The position numbers and the translations under genes were made by a program. From NCBI RefSeq assembly GCF_041821065.1, contig NZ_JBGUAX010000012.1:52987-116986 (forward strand): 64,000 bases of DNA, read 5' to 3'. The stretch is from Egicoccus sp. AB-alg2. GTDB lineage: Bacteria > Actinomycetota > Nitriliruptoria > Nitriliruptorales > Nitriliruptoraceae. The stretch's first letter is position 1, and every line of letters starts with the position of its first letter. A model generated the notes under the pieces. That model made no database searches, had not been told where the DNA came from, and worked only from the letters and a program-made list of their open reading frames with translations. Positions 1 through 8,010 of this stretch are shown in pieces.

Positions 1-1
1 G

Positions 2-187
2 CGCAAGTCGTTCCTCGGCCGGGTCACCGGCGTGGACGACCCCGCCGCACGCCAGATCGGCTCGGTCACCACGGCGGCGCTGGCGGTCGCGGCCGGCGCA
101 CGCATCGTGCGGGTCCACGACGTGGCCGAGACGCGGCAGGCCGTGGCACTGGCCCACGCCACGGCGACGGCCGGCGACGAGGCCTAG
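2..187 (+). CDS. folP: Dihydropteroate synthase, C-terminal end (partial)
   Basis: Only the last 61 codons are in the window. The reading frame opens with RKSFLGRV, the SxRKSF-type motif of dihydropteroate synthase that binds the pteridine and phosphate, and later shows RVHDV, the conserved strand near the end of the TIM barrel. The enzyme joins p-aminobenzoate to dihydropterin pyrophosphate in folate synthesis. The stop TAG lies 11 bases before folB and the AGGAG of the folB ribosome binding site overlaps it, so the two genes are co-transcribed. The start lies upstream of the window. Confidence 0.9.
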   Translation, partial: RKSFLGRVTGVDDPAARQIGSVTTAALAVAAGARIVRVHDVAETRQAVALAHATATAGDEA

Positions 188-198
188 GAGCGCACCGG

Positions 199-576
199 AT
201 GGGGGACCGCATCACGCTGACCGGGATCGAGGTCTTCGGTCACCACGGCGTGCTCCCGCACGAGCGCGAACTCGGGCAGCGCTTCCGGGTCGACGTCGTT
301 CTCGAACTCGATCTGTCCGCGGCCGCCGCGTCGGACGACCTCACCCAGACCGTCCACTACGGCGAGCTGGCCGGGGACGTCGCGGCCATCGTCGGCGGGG
401 AACCGGTCGACCTGATCGAGACGTTGGCCGGCCGCATCGCCGACCGGTGCCTCGCCGACCCGCGGGTCACGGCGACCGAGGTGACCGTGCACAAGCCGGC
501 CGCTCCGCTGCCCGTCGTCGCCGCCGAGGTCGCCGTGACGCTGCGCAGGCAACGGAGCGGCGGTGAAGGCCCGTGA
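199..576 (+). CDS. folB: Dihydroneopterin aldolase
   Basis: A 125-residue protein of normal length for FolB, which cleaves 7,8-dihydroneopterin to 6-hydroxymethyl-dihydropterin and glycolaldehyde. Visible family motifs are HHGVLPHERELGQ near residues 15-27, VHYGELAG near 52-59 and VTVHKPAAPLP near 95-105, which carries the conserved lysine. The ATG at 199 has AGGAG about 9 bases upstream, overlapping the folP stop. Oddly, the last six codons (SGGEGP) are part of the first unit of a 64-bp tandem repeat that continues to folK, so the C-terminus may have been altered by the repeat. Confidence 0.93.
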   Translation: MGDRITLTGIEVFGHHGVLPHERELGQRFRVDVVLELDLSAAAASDDLTQTVHYGELAGDVAAIVGGEPVDLIETLAGRIADRCLADPRVTATEVTVHKPAAPLPVVAAEVAVTLRRQRSGGEGP

Positions 577-746
577 TGGGGTTGGTGGGGCCTTCAGCGG
601 TCTCGGAGGATCGGTCAGGAGCGGCGGTGAAGGCCCGTGATGGGGTTGGTGGGGCCTTCAGCGGCCTCGGAGGATCGGTCATGAGCGGCGGTGAAGGCCC
701 GTGATGGGGTTGGTGGGGCCTTCAGCGGTCTCGGAGGGTCGGTCAT
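555..746. repeat. Three tandem 64-bp repeats with internal hairpin between folB and folK
   Basis: Units run 555-618, 619-682 and 683-746 and are nearly identical. Each contains the inverted repeat TGAAGGCCC / GGGCCTTCA with a 15-base loop (564-596, 628-660, 692-724) and ends in TCGGAGG(A/G)TCGGTC before ATG or its mutated form AGG. The folK ribosome binding site and start are thus duplicated: the third unit begins with a minicistron ATG at 681 encoding MSGGEGP then stop, which copies the end of folB. The repeat fills the entire folB-folK gap. Confidence 0.9.
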
Positions 747-1365
747 GAGCAGCGAGCAGGTCCTGCTCGGGCTCGGCGCCAACGTCGGTGACCGCCTGGA
801 GACCCTGGCGGCGGCCGTGCACGCGATCGACGACCTCGACGGTGTGGCCGTGGAGGACGTCTCGGCCGTCTACGAGACGCCGCCCTGGCCGCCGCCGGAC
901 GACCCTCGATCCGTGACGCAGGAGCCCTACTACAACCTGGTCGTCAAGGCGGTGACCAACCTGGCGCCGCACGCCCTGCTGGCCGAGACACAGCTGCTGG
1001 AACGCGCCTTCGGTCGCGACCGTGCCCGCGAGGCGCGATGGGGGCCACGCACCCTCGACATCGACCTGCTGCTGTTCGGTGACCGGCAGATCGACACGCC
1101 GGACCTGGTCGTCCCGCACCCGCGCATCGCCGAGCGCGCGTTCGTCCTGGTGCCGCTGCTCGAGCTCCTGCCCGGCGGTGCGCTGCCCGACGGGCGCCGG
1201 CTGACCGGCCTGCTGGCCGCGCTCGCCCCCATCGAGGGCATCGAGCTCGTCGTCCGCCTCGAGGACCTGCCCGGCCGCCGCCTCGAGCGTCCCGAAGGCC
1301 CCACGGCGCCCCCAGCGTCATTCGAGCGCCCCGACGTCGGCGACGGCCGAGCGGGTGGCCGGTGA
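745..1365 (+). CDS. folK: 2-amino-4-hydroxy-6-hydroxymethyldihydropteridine pyrophosphokinase
   Basis: HPPK transfers pyrophosphate from ATP to 6-hydroxymethyl-dihydropterin, the step between FolB and FolP. The ATG at 745 is chosen because it follows TCGGAGGG with good spacing and gives MSSEQVLLGLGANVGD, the standard N-terminus; the upstream in-frame start at 691 lies inside the repeat and would add repeat-encoded residues. RWGPRTLDIDLLLFG and VPHPRIAERAFVLVPL match the nucleotide and pterin binding segments. The 206-residue length is usual, with a variable Pro/Arg-rich tail. The stop overlaps the GTG of the next gene. Confidence 0.93.
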   Translation: MSSEQVLLGLGANVGDRLETLAAAVHAIDDLDGVAVEDVSAVYETPPWPPPDDPRSVTQEPYYNLVVKAVTNLAPHALLAETQLLERAFGRDRAREARWGPRTLDIDLLLFGDRQIDTPDLVVPHPRIAERAFVLVPLLELLPGGALPDGRRLTGLLAALAPIEGIELVVRLEDLPGRRLERPEGPTAPPASFERPDVGDGRAGGR

Positions 1366-2228
1366 GGTACCGGATCGCCGTCGTCGGGCCCGGCCGGGTC
1401 GGCACGCTGCTCGCCGTCGCGCTCGCCCGCGCCGGCCATCGCGTCACCGCCGTGGCCGGCGGCCGGCCCGAGGCAAGGGCGCGGGTCGCCGCCGCGGTTG
1501 CCGGCGTCCGCGGGTTCGACACGCCCGTCGAGGCCGTCCCGCACGCCGACCTGCTGGTCCTGGCCGTCCCGGACGACGCCCTGGAGGCCGTCGTCCGCGA
1601 CCTCGCCCGCGCGGACGGCCTGCACGCGGCGCTCCACCTCGTGCACGTCGCCGGCTCGCGGGGGCTCGCACCGCTGGACCTGGCCCGGCGCGCCGGGGCG
1701 CGCGTGGCCGCGTGCCACCCGGCGATGACGGTCCCGTCCGAGGCGGTCGAGCCCGAACGCCTCCACGGCGTCGCCTGGGCGGTGACGGCGGCGCCCGCGG
1801 ACCGGGACTGGGCCCACGACCTCGTGCGCGATCTCGGCGGCGACCCGGTCGACGTGCCCGAGTCGGCCCGCGTGCTCTATCACGCCGGCCTGACCCTCGG
1901 TTCCAACGCGGCGGCCGCTGCCGTGGCCGCGGCCCGCCAGGCGCTGCTGGCCGCCGGGATCCGGCACCCGGAGACCTTCCTCGCCCCGCTGGCGGAGGCG
2001 AGCGTCGCCAACGTGCTGCGCGACGGCGCGGCCGCGCTGACCGGGCCGGTGGTGCGCGGTGACACCGGCACGATCGCCCGGCACCTCGACACCCTCGCTG
2101 CCGACCTGCCGGGGCTGGCGGCGACCTACCGTCGCCTCACCGCCGCGGTCCTCGACCAGGCCGCCCCCGCCGTGGACCCGGCCACCGTCGTCGCGCTGCG
2201 TCAGTTGCTGGAGGAGGAGTCGACGTGA
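1362..2228 (+). CDS. Rossmann-fold DUF2520 family oxidoreductase-like protein
   Basis: A 288-residue protein starting with GTG in a GTGA overlap with folK. The N-terminus YRIAVVGPGRVG is a dinucleotide-binding Rossmann motif, followed by a ketopantoate-reductase/ProC-like layout with VLAVPDDAL near residue 66 and CHPAMTVP near 120. The C-terminal half, beginning around YHAGLTLGSN, is the helical DUF2520 domain. This family often sits directly before panC in bacteria, as here, suggesting a role linked to pantothenate synthesis, possibly as a reductase, but the reaction is not established. The family call is good; the function is inference. Confidence 0.8.
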   Translation: MRYRIAVVGPGRVGTLLAVALARAGHRVTAVAGGRPEARARVAAAVAGVRGFDTPVEAVPHADLLVLAVPDDALEAVVRDLARADGLHAALHLVHVAGSRGLAPLDLARRAGARVAACHPAMTVPSEAVEPERLHGVAWAVTAAPADRDWAHDLVRDLGGDPVDVPESARVLYHAGLTLGSNAAAAAVAAARQALLAAGIRHPETFLAPLAEASVANVLRDGAAALTGPVVRGDTGTIARHLDTLAADLPGLAATYRRLTAAVLDQAAPAVDPATVVALRQLLEEEST

Positions 2229-3205
2229 GGCGCGTGACCACCATCGCGGCGCTGCGCCAGGACCTCGCCGCGGAACGCCGTCACGGGCACACGGTGGCGT
2301 TGGTGCCGACCCTCGGTGCCCTGCACGACGGCCACCTCGCCAACGTGCGGATCGCCGCCGGCCTCGCCGACGTGGTCGTCGTCAGCATCTTCGTCAACCC
2401 GACCCAGTTCGACCGGCCCGACGACCTGGCGGCCTACCCGCGCACGCTCGCCGCCGACGAGGCGGCGCTGCGCGCCCTCGGCGAGCACACGCCGGCGTAC
2501 GTGTTCGTCCCGGAGGAGCGGGAGATGTACCCCCGCCCGCCCCGCACCACCGTCCACGTCAGCGGCATCACCGAGGTCCTCGAGGGGGCCTCACGCGCCG
2601 GTCACTTCGACGGGGTCGCGACCGTCGTGACCAAGCTGTTCAACATCGTCCAGCCCGACGTCGCCGTCTTCGGGCGCAAGGACTTCCAGCAGAACGTCGT
2701 GATCCGCCGCTTCGTCGAGGACCTGGACCAACCCGTCCGGCTGGTGTTCACCCCGACCGTCCGCGAGGACGACGGACTGGCCCGCTCGTCGCGCAACCAG
2801 CGCCTGGACGCCGACGGCCGGGCCACGGCCGCGGCGATCCCGCGGGCGCTGCGGGCGGCCGTGTCGGCAGCACGCCGGGCGCGGGCCGAGGGCCGGGCAC
2901 CCGACCCGGTCCGGGTACGCGAGGCGGCCCTCGCTACCCTCACGGGCGGCCCGGACCTGGACGTCGACTACGTCGAGGTGGTCGATCCCGACACGCTGGC
3001 ACCCCCCGACGCACCGCGCGGGGAGGAGGCCGGCGGCACCTCGACCGAGCCGACGTCCGCGCCGGGCCCGTCACGGCGGCTGCTCGTGGCGGTGGCCGCC
3101 TTCGTGGGTGACGTCCGGCTGATCGACAACGTGGAGATCGGCGACCCGGACGACGAGGAACGGCTGCTCGCCGCGACCGAGCCCACCGCGACGCCGCACG
3201 ACTGA
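2225..3205 (+). CDS. panC: Pantothenate synthetase
   Basis: PanC condenses pantoate and beta-alanine with ATP. The ATP-binding motif [10 protein letters not shown] (residues about 28-37), the FGRKDFQQ segment near 149 and the SSRNQRL motif near 190 are all present. GTG at 2225 overlaps the previous stop. At 326 residues it is some 40 longer than usual. The extra length is a Pro/Gly/Thr-rich insertion around residues 262-286 in the C-terminal domain, between VVDPDTL and [17 protein letters not shown]. panD, which supplies beta-alanine, follows 70 bases later. Confidence 0.95.
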   Translation: MRRVTTIAALRQDLAAERRHGHTVALVPTLGALHDGHLANVRIAAGLADVVVVSIFVNPTQFDRPDDLAAYPRTLAADEAALRALGEHTPAYVFVPEEREMYPRPPRTTVHVSGITEVLEGASRAGHFDGVATVVTKLFNIVQPDVAVFGRKDFQQNVVIRRFVEDLDQPVRLVFTPTVREDDGLARSSRNQRLDADGRATAAAIPRALRAAVSAARRARAEGRAPDPVRVREAALATLTGGPDLDVDYVEVVDPDTLAPPDAPRGEEAGGTSTEPTSAPGPSRRLLVAVAAFVGDVRLIDNVEIGDPDDEERLLAATEPTATPHD

Positions 3206-3275
3206 CCGGTTGGAACCACGCCGGCCACGGCCGCCGATCCCGGCGCGTGGACGGCAGGAACGACACGGAGCCCTG

Positions 3276-3656
3276 ATGCGCCGCACCATGATGAAGTCCA
3301 AGATCCACCGTGCCACCGTGACCGAGGCGAACCTGCACTACGTCGGCTCGATCACCATCGACCGCGACCTCATGGAGGCCGCCGACCTGCTGCCCAACGA
3401 GAAGGTGCAGGTGGTCGACAACGACAACGGCGCCCGGCTGGAGACCTACGTGATCGAGGGCCCGCGGGGCACCGGCACGATCTGCCTCAACGGCGCGGCC
3501 GCACGGCTCGTGCAGCCGGGCGACACGGTCATCATCATCAGCTACGCCGAACTCGACGACGCCGAGGCCCGCACCTGGGAGCCGACCGTGGTGTTCGTCG
3601 ACGGTGACAACCGCCCGACCTCCACGGGGAGCGAGATCCATGGCGCCGTCGCCTGA
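3276..3656 (+). CDS. panD: Aspartate 1-decarboxylase proenzyme
   Basis: PanD makes beta-alanine from aspartate and is a pyruvoyl enzyme that cleaves itself. The self-cleavage site HYVGSITID is present. With the ATG at 3276 the Gly-Ser bond falls at residues 24-25, the canonical position, which supports this start over the TTG at 3210. ACGGAG lies about 5 bases before the ATG. The product is 126 residues, with the usual beta-barrel and [14 protein letters not shown]. Its 3' end overlaps the nadC start by 17 bases. Confidence 0.95.
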   Translation: MRRTMMKSKIHRATVTEANLHYVGSITIDRDLMEAADLLPNEKVQVVDNDNGARLETYVIEGPRGTGTICLNGAAARLVQPGDTVIIISYAELDDAEARTWEPTVVFVDGDNRPTSTGSEIHGAVA

Positions 3657-4590
3657 GTCGACCACCATCACCCCGCCGCGCCACGCGCAGCCACCGCTGG
3701 ACGCGCGCGGGCTGGCCGCTGCCAGCCGCGACGCCGTGCGGCGCGCGCTGCAGGAGGACCTCGGGGCCCACGGGGACGTGACCAGCGTCGCGACCGTGTC
3801 CGCCGACGCGACCGGCCGCGCCGACCTCGTGGCCCGCGCCGAGGGCGTCGTGGCCGGCACCTCGCTGGTGCCGGCGGTCTACGAACAGGTCGACCCGCGT
3901 GTCGAGGTGGCGCTGGAGGTCCGCGAGGGCGACGTCGTCTCGGCCGGGCAGCGGCTCGGGCAGGTGACCGGCCCGCTGCGCTCGATCCTCACCGGCGAGC
4001 GCACGGCGCTGAACTTCCTCACCCACCTGTCGGGCATTGCGACGCACACGTTCGCGTACGCCCGGGCCGTGGCCGGCACCGACTGCGTGGTCCGCGACAC
4101 CCGCAAGACGACCCCCGGCCTCCGGCTGCTGGAGAAGGCCGCCGTGCGGGCCGGCGGCGGGGTCAGCCACCGCGTCGGACTCTACGACGCGCTGCTCGTC
4201 AAGGACAACCACGTCGCCGCGGCCGGGTCGGTGGCGGCCGCCACGCGCCGTGCCATCGCCCGCAGCGGTGGCCGCCCGGTGCAGGTCGAGGTCGACTCGC
4301 TGGAGGAGCTGGAGGAGGCCGTCACGGCGGGTGCCCGCGACCTGCTCCTCGACAACTTCGGCCTCGAGGACACCCGCACGGCGGTCGCCCGCGTGCGTGA
4401 GCTGGAGGCCCGGCACGGCCGGATCCTGCTGGAGTCGTCTGGACGCGTGACGCTGGCGACGGCCGGTGACTACGCCCGCACCGGCGTCGACCGGATCGCC
4501 GTCGGGGAGATCACGCACTCCGCGCCGCAGCTCGACATCGGCCTGGACATCCACCTCGGTGGCGCCGGCGGCGACGGAAGCGGAGCCTGA
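3640..4590 (+). CDS. nadC: Nicotinate-nucleotide pyrophosphorylase (carboxylating)
   Basis: Quinolinate phosphoribosyltransferase of NAD synthesis. Motifs include [11 protein letters not shown] near the N-terminus, GERTALNFL, the catalytic [15 protein letters not shown] and the KDNH segment. The ATG at 3640 lies inside the end of panD behind GGGGAGCGAG; starting at 3604 would add panD-encoded residues. The product has 316 residues. No nadA or nadB is nearby, so the partners of this step are elsewhere or quinolinate comes from another route. coaX starts 2 bases after the stop. Confidence 0.94.
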   Translation: MAPSPESTTITPPRHAQPPLDARGLAAASRDAVRRALQEDLGAHGDVTSVATVSADATGRADLVARAEGVVAGTSLVPAVYEQVDPRVEVALEVREGDVVSAGQRLGQVTGPLRSILTGERTALNFLTHLSGIATHTFAYARAVAGTDCVVRDTRKTTPGLRLLEKAAVRAGGGVSHRVGLYDALLVKDNHVAAAGSVAAATRRAIARSGGRPVQVEVDSLEELEEAVTAGARDLLLDNFGLEDTRTAVARVRELEARHGRILLESSGRVTLATAGDYARTGVDRIAVGEITHSAPQLDIGLDIHLGGAGGDGSGA

Positions 4591-4591
4591 C

Positions 4592-5359
4592 GTGCTGCTG
4601 GCCATCGACGTCGGCAACTCGAACACCGTGGTCGGCGTCTTCGACGGCGAGGAGCTGCTCGAACACTGGCGCCTGTCGACCGACGTCGAGCGCACCCCGG
4701 ACGAGCTGATCCTGTCGCTGGCCGGCTTCCTCGGCTTCGCCGGGCTGGACCTGCACCGGCAGGTCGACGGGCTGGTCGCGGGCAGCGTCGTGCCGACGGT
4801 CACCGAGGTGGTCCGCGACATGGCCCACCGCTACCTGCCGTTCCGACCGGTGATCGTGGAACCGGGGGTGCGTACCGGCATCTCGCTGCGCCACGACCAC
4901 CCGCAGGACATCGGCGCGGACCGGATCGTCAACGCCGTCGCCGCACACGCACGCTACGACGGTGCCGCCATCGTCGTCGACTTCGGCACGGCCACCAGCT
5001 TCGACGCGGTCAGCGCCGACGGCGCGTTCGTCGGCGGCGCGATCGCCCCCGGCGTCCACGTCGCCTCCGAGGCACTGGTCCAGCGCGCGGCCCGGTTGCC
5101 GAAGGTGGAGACCGTCACGCCGCCGTCGCCGATCGGGCGCTCGACCGTGACGGCCCTGCAGTCCGGCATCGTCTACGGCTTCGCCGGGCAGGTCGACGGG
5201 ATCGTGCGCCGCATCGCGGCCGAGCTCGGCGGCGACGTCACGACGGTCGCGACGGGCGGCTGCGCACCCGCCGTGCTGGCGGCTTGCGAGACGATCGACG
5301 ACTACGACCCGTGGCTGACACTCGACGGCCTGCGCCTGATCTGGCACCGGAATCAGTGA
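4592..5359 (+). CDS. coaX: Type III pantothenate kinase
   Basis: CoaX phosphorylates pantothenate, the first step of CoA synthesis, directly following the pan genes that make the substrate. LLAIDVGNSNT at the N-terminus is the ASKHA phosphate-1 motif; GADRIVNAVAA and VVDFGTATSFDAV are the pantothenate and phosphate-2 regions; GGAIAPGV is also conserved. The GTG at 4592 gives a 255-residue protein with the motif at the normal place. A longer frame upstream only reads through nadC. As a type III enzyme it should be insensitive to CoA feedback, a family trait. Confidence 0.94.
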   Translation: MLLAIDVGNSNTVVGVFDGEELLEHWRLSTDVERTPDELILSLAGFLGFAGLDLHRQVDGLVAGSVVPTVTEVVRDMAHRYLPFRPVIVEPGVRTGISLRHDHPQDIGADRIVNAVAAHARYDGAAIVVDFGTATSFDAVSADGAFVGGAIAPGVHVASEALVQRAARLPKVETVTPPSPIGRSTVTALQSGIVYGFAGQVDGIVRRIAAELGGDVTTVATGGCAPAVLAACETIDDYDPWLTLDGLRLIWHRNQ

Positions 5360-5372
5360 CCTGCCGAGCGGG

Positions 5373-5378
5373 TAGCGT
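5373..5378 (+). promoter_or_regulatory. Candidate -10 box upstream of lysS
   Basis: TAGCGT stands in the short coaX-lysS gap and fits the TAnnnT pattern seen before several genes here. It predicts a leader of about 30 bases ending at the GTG at 5417. No clear -35 box is visible. It suggests lysS has its own promoter besides read-through from the cofactor operon. Confidence 0.4.
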
Positions 5379-5416
5379 TGCGAGTCCGTTCCCGCCGACC
5401 GCGAGAGGTCGTCCTC

Positions 5417-6943
5417 GTGACCGACGACGCCACCCCGGAGCTGCCCGAACCCACCCGCGAGGGCGAGTCCAAGCTCGACGAGATCGTCGCGACCCGCCGC
5501 GCCAAGGTCGCGCAGCTGCGCGAGGCGGGCGTCGAACCCTACCCCGTGCGGTTCGCGCCGTCCGTGACCGTGGCGCAGGTGCGTGAGCGCTACCCGGATC
5601 TCGAGCCGGGCACGGAGACCGGTGACGAGGTGACCGTCGCCGGCCGGGTCGTGGCCAAGCGCGAGATGGGCCGGCTGCGGTTCCTCGTCGTGCGCGAGGA
5701 CGGCCAGGACCTGCAGCTGTTCTGCCCCGTCAAGGCGCTCGACGGGCCCTCGCGCGAGCTCGTCGATCTCCTCGACGTCGGCGACTGGGTGGGTGCAACG
5801 GGTGAGGTGCTGGCGACCAAGACCGGCGAGCTGTCGGTCAAGCCGGCCACGCTGACGCTGCTGGGCAAGGGCCTGCGACCGCTGCCGTCGTCCTGGTACG
5901 GCCTGTCCGACACCGAGGCCCGCTTCCGGCAGCGAGAGCTCGACCTGACCGTCAACGCGGACGCCCGCCGGGTGTTCACCATCCGGGCGCGGGCGCTCAA
6001 GGCACTGCGCGCGGAGCTCGACGAACGCGGCTACGTCGAGGTGGAGACGCCGATGCTCCACCCGATCCCCGGCGGCGCGGCGGCCAAGCCGTTCGTGACC
6101 CACCACAACGCGCTGGACACCGACCTGTACCTGCGCATCGCGCCCGAGCTCTACCTCAAGCGGCTGATCGCCGGCGGCATGCGGCGCGTGTACGAGATCA
6201 ACCGCAGCTTTCGCAACGAAGGGATGTCGCCGCGGCACAACCCCGAGTTCACGATGCTGGAGTCCTACGAGGCCTACGCCGACTACCACGACGTCATGGA
6301 CCTCACCGAGGCGCTGTTCCGCCGCGCCGCGAACGAGGCGTTGGGCACGCTCGAGCTCACCTACCAAGGCCGTCCCGTGTCGCTGGCCGGTCCGTTCCGG
6401 CGTGCCAGCCTGCTCGACCTCACCCGCGAGGCGACCGGCCGCGACGACCTGTCCTACGAACTGCCCGTCGACGAGCTGCGCAAGCTGTGCCGCGAGCACG
6501 AGGTGCCGGTCGAGGACGCGTGGGGGGCCGGCAAGCTGGTGCTGGAGCTGTACGAGGCGCTGGTCGAGCACACCCTGTGGGACCCGACGTTCGTGATCGA
6601 CTATCCCGTCGAGGTGTCACCGCTGGCGCGCCGGCATCGCGCGGACCCGCACGTCACGGAGCGTTTCGAACTGATCCTGGTCGGCCGTGAGCACGCCAAC
6701 GCGTTCTCCGAGCTCATCGACCCCGACGACCAGCGGTCCCGCCTCGAGGCACAGGCCCGCGCGAAGGCGGCCGGGGACGAGGAGGCGATGGTCGTCGACG
6801 ACGCGTACCTGCGCGCCATGGAGCTGGGCATGCCGCCGACCGGCGGGCTGGGCATCGGCGTCGACCGGCTCGTGATGCTGCTCGCCGACGTGGCCAACAT
6901 CCGCGACGTCATCCTGTTCCCGACCCTGCGGCCCGAGGGATGA
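5417..6943 (+). CDS. lysS: Lysyl-tRNA synthetase, class II
   Basis: Charges tRNA-Lys. The N-terminal OB-fold anticodon domain covers roughly residues 45-150 (VAGRVVAKREMGRL...), and the class II catalytic core follows with motif 1 around EVETPMLHPIPGGA, motif 2 FRNEGMSPRHNPEFTMLE and motif 3 GGLGIGVDRLVML near the C-terminus. The GTG at 5417 follows GAGAGG and gives 508 residues, the usual length; an earlier TTG at 5378 is at the -10 box and is unlikely. The stop overlaps trmO (ATGA). Confidence 0.96.
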   Translation: MTDDATPELPEPTREGESKLDEIVATRRAKVAQLREAGVEPYPVRFAPSVTVAQVRERYPDLEPGTETGDEVTVAGRVVAKREMGRLRFLVVREDGQDLQLFCPVKALDGPSRELVDLLDVGDWVGATGEVLATKTGELSVKPATLTLLGKGLRPLPSSWYGLSDTEARFRQRELDLTVNADARRVFTIRARALKALRAELDERGYVEVETPMLHPIPGGAAAKPFVTHHNALDTDLYLRIAPELYLKRLIAGGMRRVYEINRSFRNEGMSPRHNPEFTMLESYEAYADYHDVMDLTEALFRRAANEALGTLELTYQGRPVSLAGPFRRASLLDLTREATGRDDLSYELPVDELRKLCREHEVPVEDAWGAGKLVLELYEALVEHTLWDPTFVIDYPVEVSPLARRHRADPHVTERFELILVGREHANAFSELIDPDDQRSRLEAQARAKAAGDEEAMVVDDAYLRAMELGMPPTGGLGIGVDRLVMLLADVANIRDVILFPTLRPEG

Positions 6944-7419
6944 CGGACGCGTTCGAGGTGCGCCCGCTCGGGCGGGTGCACGGCGGCCGCGCCGAGGTCG
7001 CCGACGACGACTGGGGCGACGTGCGGGCCGACCTGGTCCTGGACCCCGACGCCGTCGGTCCGGACGCGACCGCCGGGCTCGAGGCCTTCAGCCATCTCGA
7101 GGTGGTGTTCCTGTTCGACCGCGTCGATCCGCAGCACGTCACCACCGGTGCCCGCCACCCGCGCGGCAACACGGCGTGGCCGCGGGTCGGCATTCTCGCC
7201 CAGCGCGGGAAGAACCGTCCCAACCGGCTGGCGATCTCACGGTGCCGGCTGGTGGCGGTCGACGGTCTGCGCCTCACCGTCGAGGGGCTCGACGCGGTCG
7301 ACGGCACCCCGGTGCTGGACGTCAAGCCGTGGATGGAGGAGTTCGCGCCGCAGGGACCGGTGCGTCAGCCGGCGTGGAGCCGCGAGTTGATGGCCGGCTA
7401 CTGGCGGGCCGACGCATGA
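6940..7419 (+). CDS. trmO: TrmO/YaeB-family SAM-dependent tRNA methyltransferase
   Basis: A 159-residue TsaA-like beta-barrel protein. GRVHGG at the start, SHLEVVFLFDRV, RHPRGNTAWPRVGILAQR and LDVKPWMEEF are hallmark segments of the family whose E. coli member N6-methylates t6A37 in tRNA-Thr using SAM. It overlaps lysS by 4 bases, so it is co-translated with another tRNA-related gene. Actinobacterial members are not all tested, so the exact substrate is inferred from the family. Confidence 0.85.
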   Translation: MTDAFEVRPLGRVHGGRAEVADDDWGDVRADLVLDPDAVGPDATAGLEAFSHLEVVFLFDRVDPQHVTTGARHPRGNTAWPRVGILAQRGKNRPNRLAISRCRLVAVDGLRLTVEGLDAVDGTPVLDVKPWMEEFAPQGPVRQPAWSRELMAGYWRADA

Positions 7420-7985
7420 CGACCTTCACGGTCTACACGTCGTCCTCGGACGCGATCGACCCGCGCTATCCGCAGGTCGCCGCCACGTTCGGCCGTCGCA
7501 TCGGCGAGCGCGGTGACCGGCTGGTCTACGGCGGCACGGCCGTGGGGGTCATGGGCGTACTCGCCCGGGCGGTGCGCGAGGCCGGTGGACACGTCACGGG
7601 CGTGCTGCCGAGGCTGATGCACGAGCGCGGGATCGCCGACGAGGCCTGCGACGAGCTGCTGGTCACCGACGGCATGAGCGACCGCAAGCAGCACATGGTC
7701 GCCCGGGCGGACGCGTTCGTGGCACTGCCCGGCGGTTTCGGCACGCTCGAGGAGCTCCTCGAGGTGCTGACGTTGAAGCAGCTCGGCTACCACGACAAGC
7801 CGATCGTGCTGCTCAACGTCGACGGGTTCTACGACCCGCTGCTGGCCTTCTTCGAGGAGCTGTACGACACCGCGTTCGCAGCACCGGTCTACCGGGCCCT
7901 GTACGCCGTCGTTTCCGATGTGGACGCCCTGTTCGCGCACGTCGACACGTACGCTGGCACGAGCGTGCCGGCGAAGTGGGCCTGA
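7416..7985 (+). CDS. LOG-family protein (cytokinin riboside 5'-monophosphate phosphoribohydrolase-like)
   Basis: A 189-residue Rossmann-like protein of the LOG/TIGR00730 family. YGGTAVGVMG and the diagnostic PGGFGTLEELLEVLTLKQLG motif carry the residues that bind nucleoside monophosphate and hydrolyse the N-glycosidic bond. Bacterial members remove the base from AMP or related nucleotides. The ATG at 7416 overlaps the trmO stop in an ATGA, making it the last clear member of this operon. Confidence 0.88.
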   Translation: MTTFTVYTSSSDAIDPRYPQVAATFGRRIGERGDRLVYGGTAVGVMGVLARAVREAGGHVTGVLPRLMHERGIADEACDELLVTDGMSDRKQHMVARADAFVALPGGFGTLEELLEVLTLKQLGYHDKPIVLLNVDGFYDPLLAFFEELYDTAFAAPVYRALYAVVSDVDALFAHVDTYAGTSVPAKWA

Positions 7986-8010
7986 CCGCGTGACGGGTGA
8001 GGAGGCGGCG

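Noticed and set aside
3210..3275. TTG start at 3210 for panD
   Set aside because: It would move the Gly-Ser cleavage site from residues 24-25 to 46-47; the ATG at 3276 puts it at the canonical place and has a ribosome site.
4511..6571. 686-codon minus-strand frame over coaX and lysS
   Set aside because: Antisense shadow of two well-supported genes.
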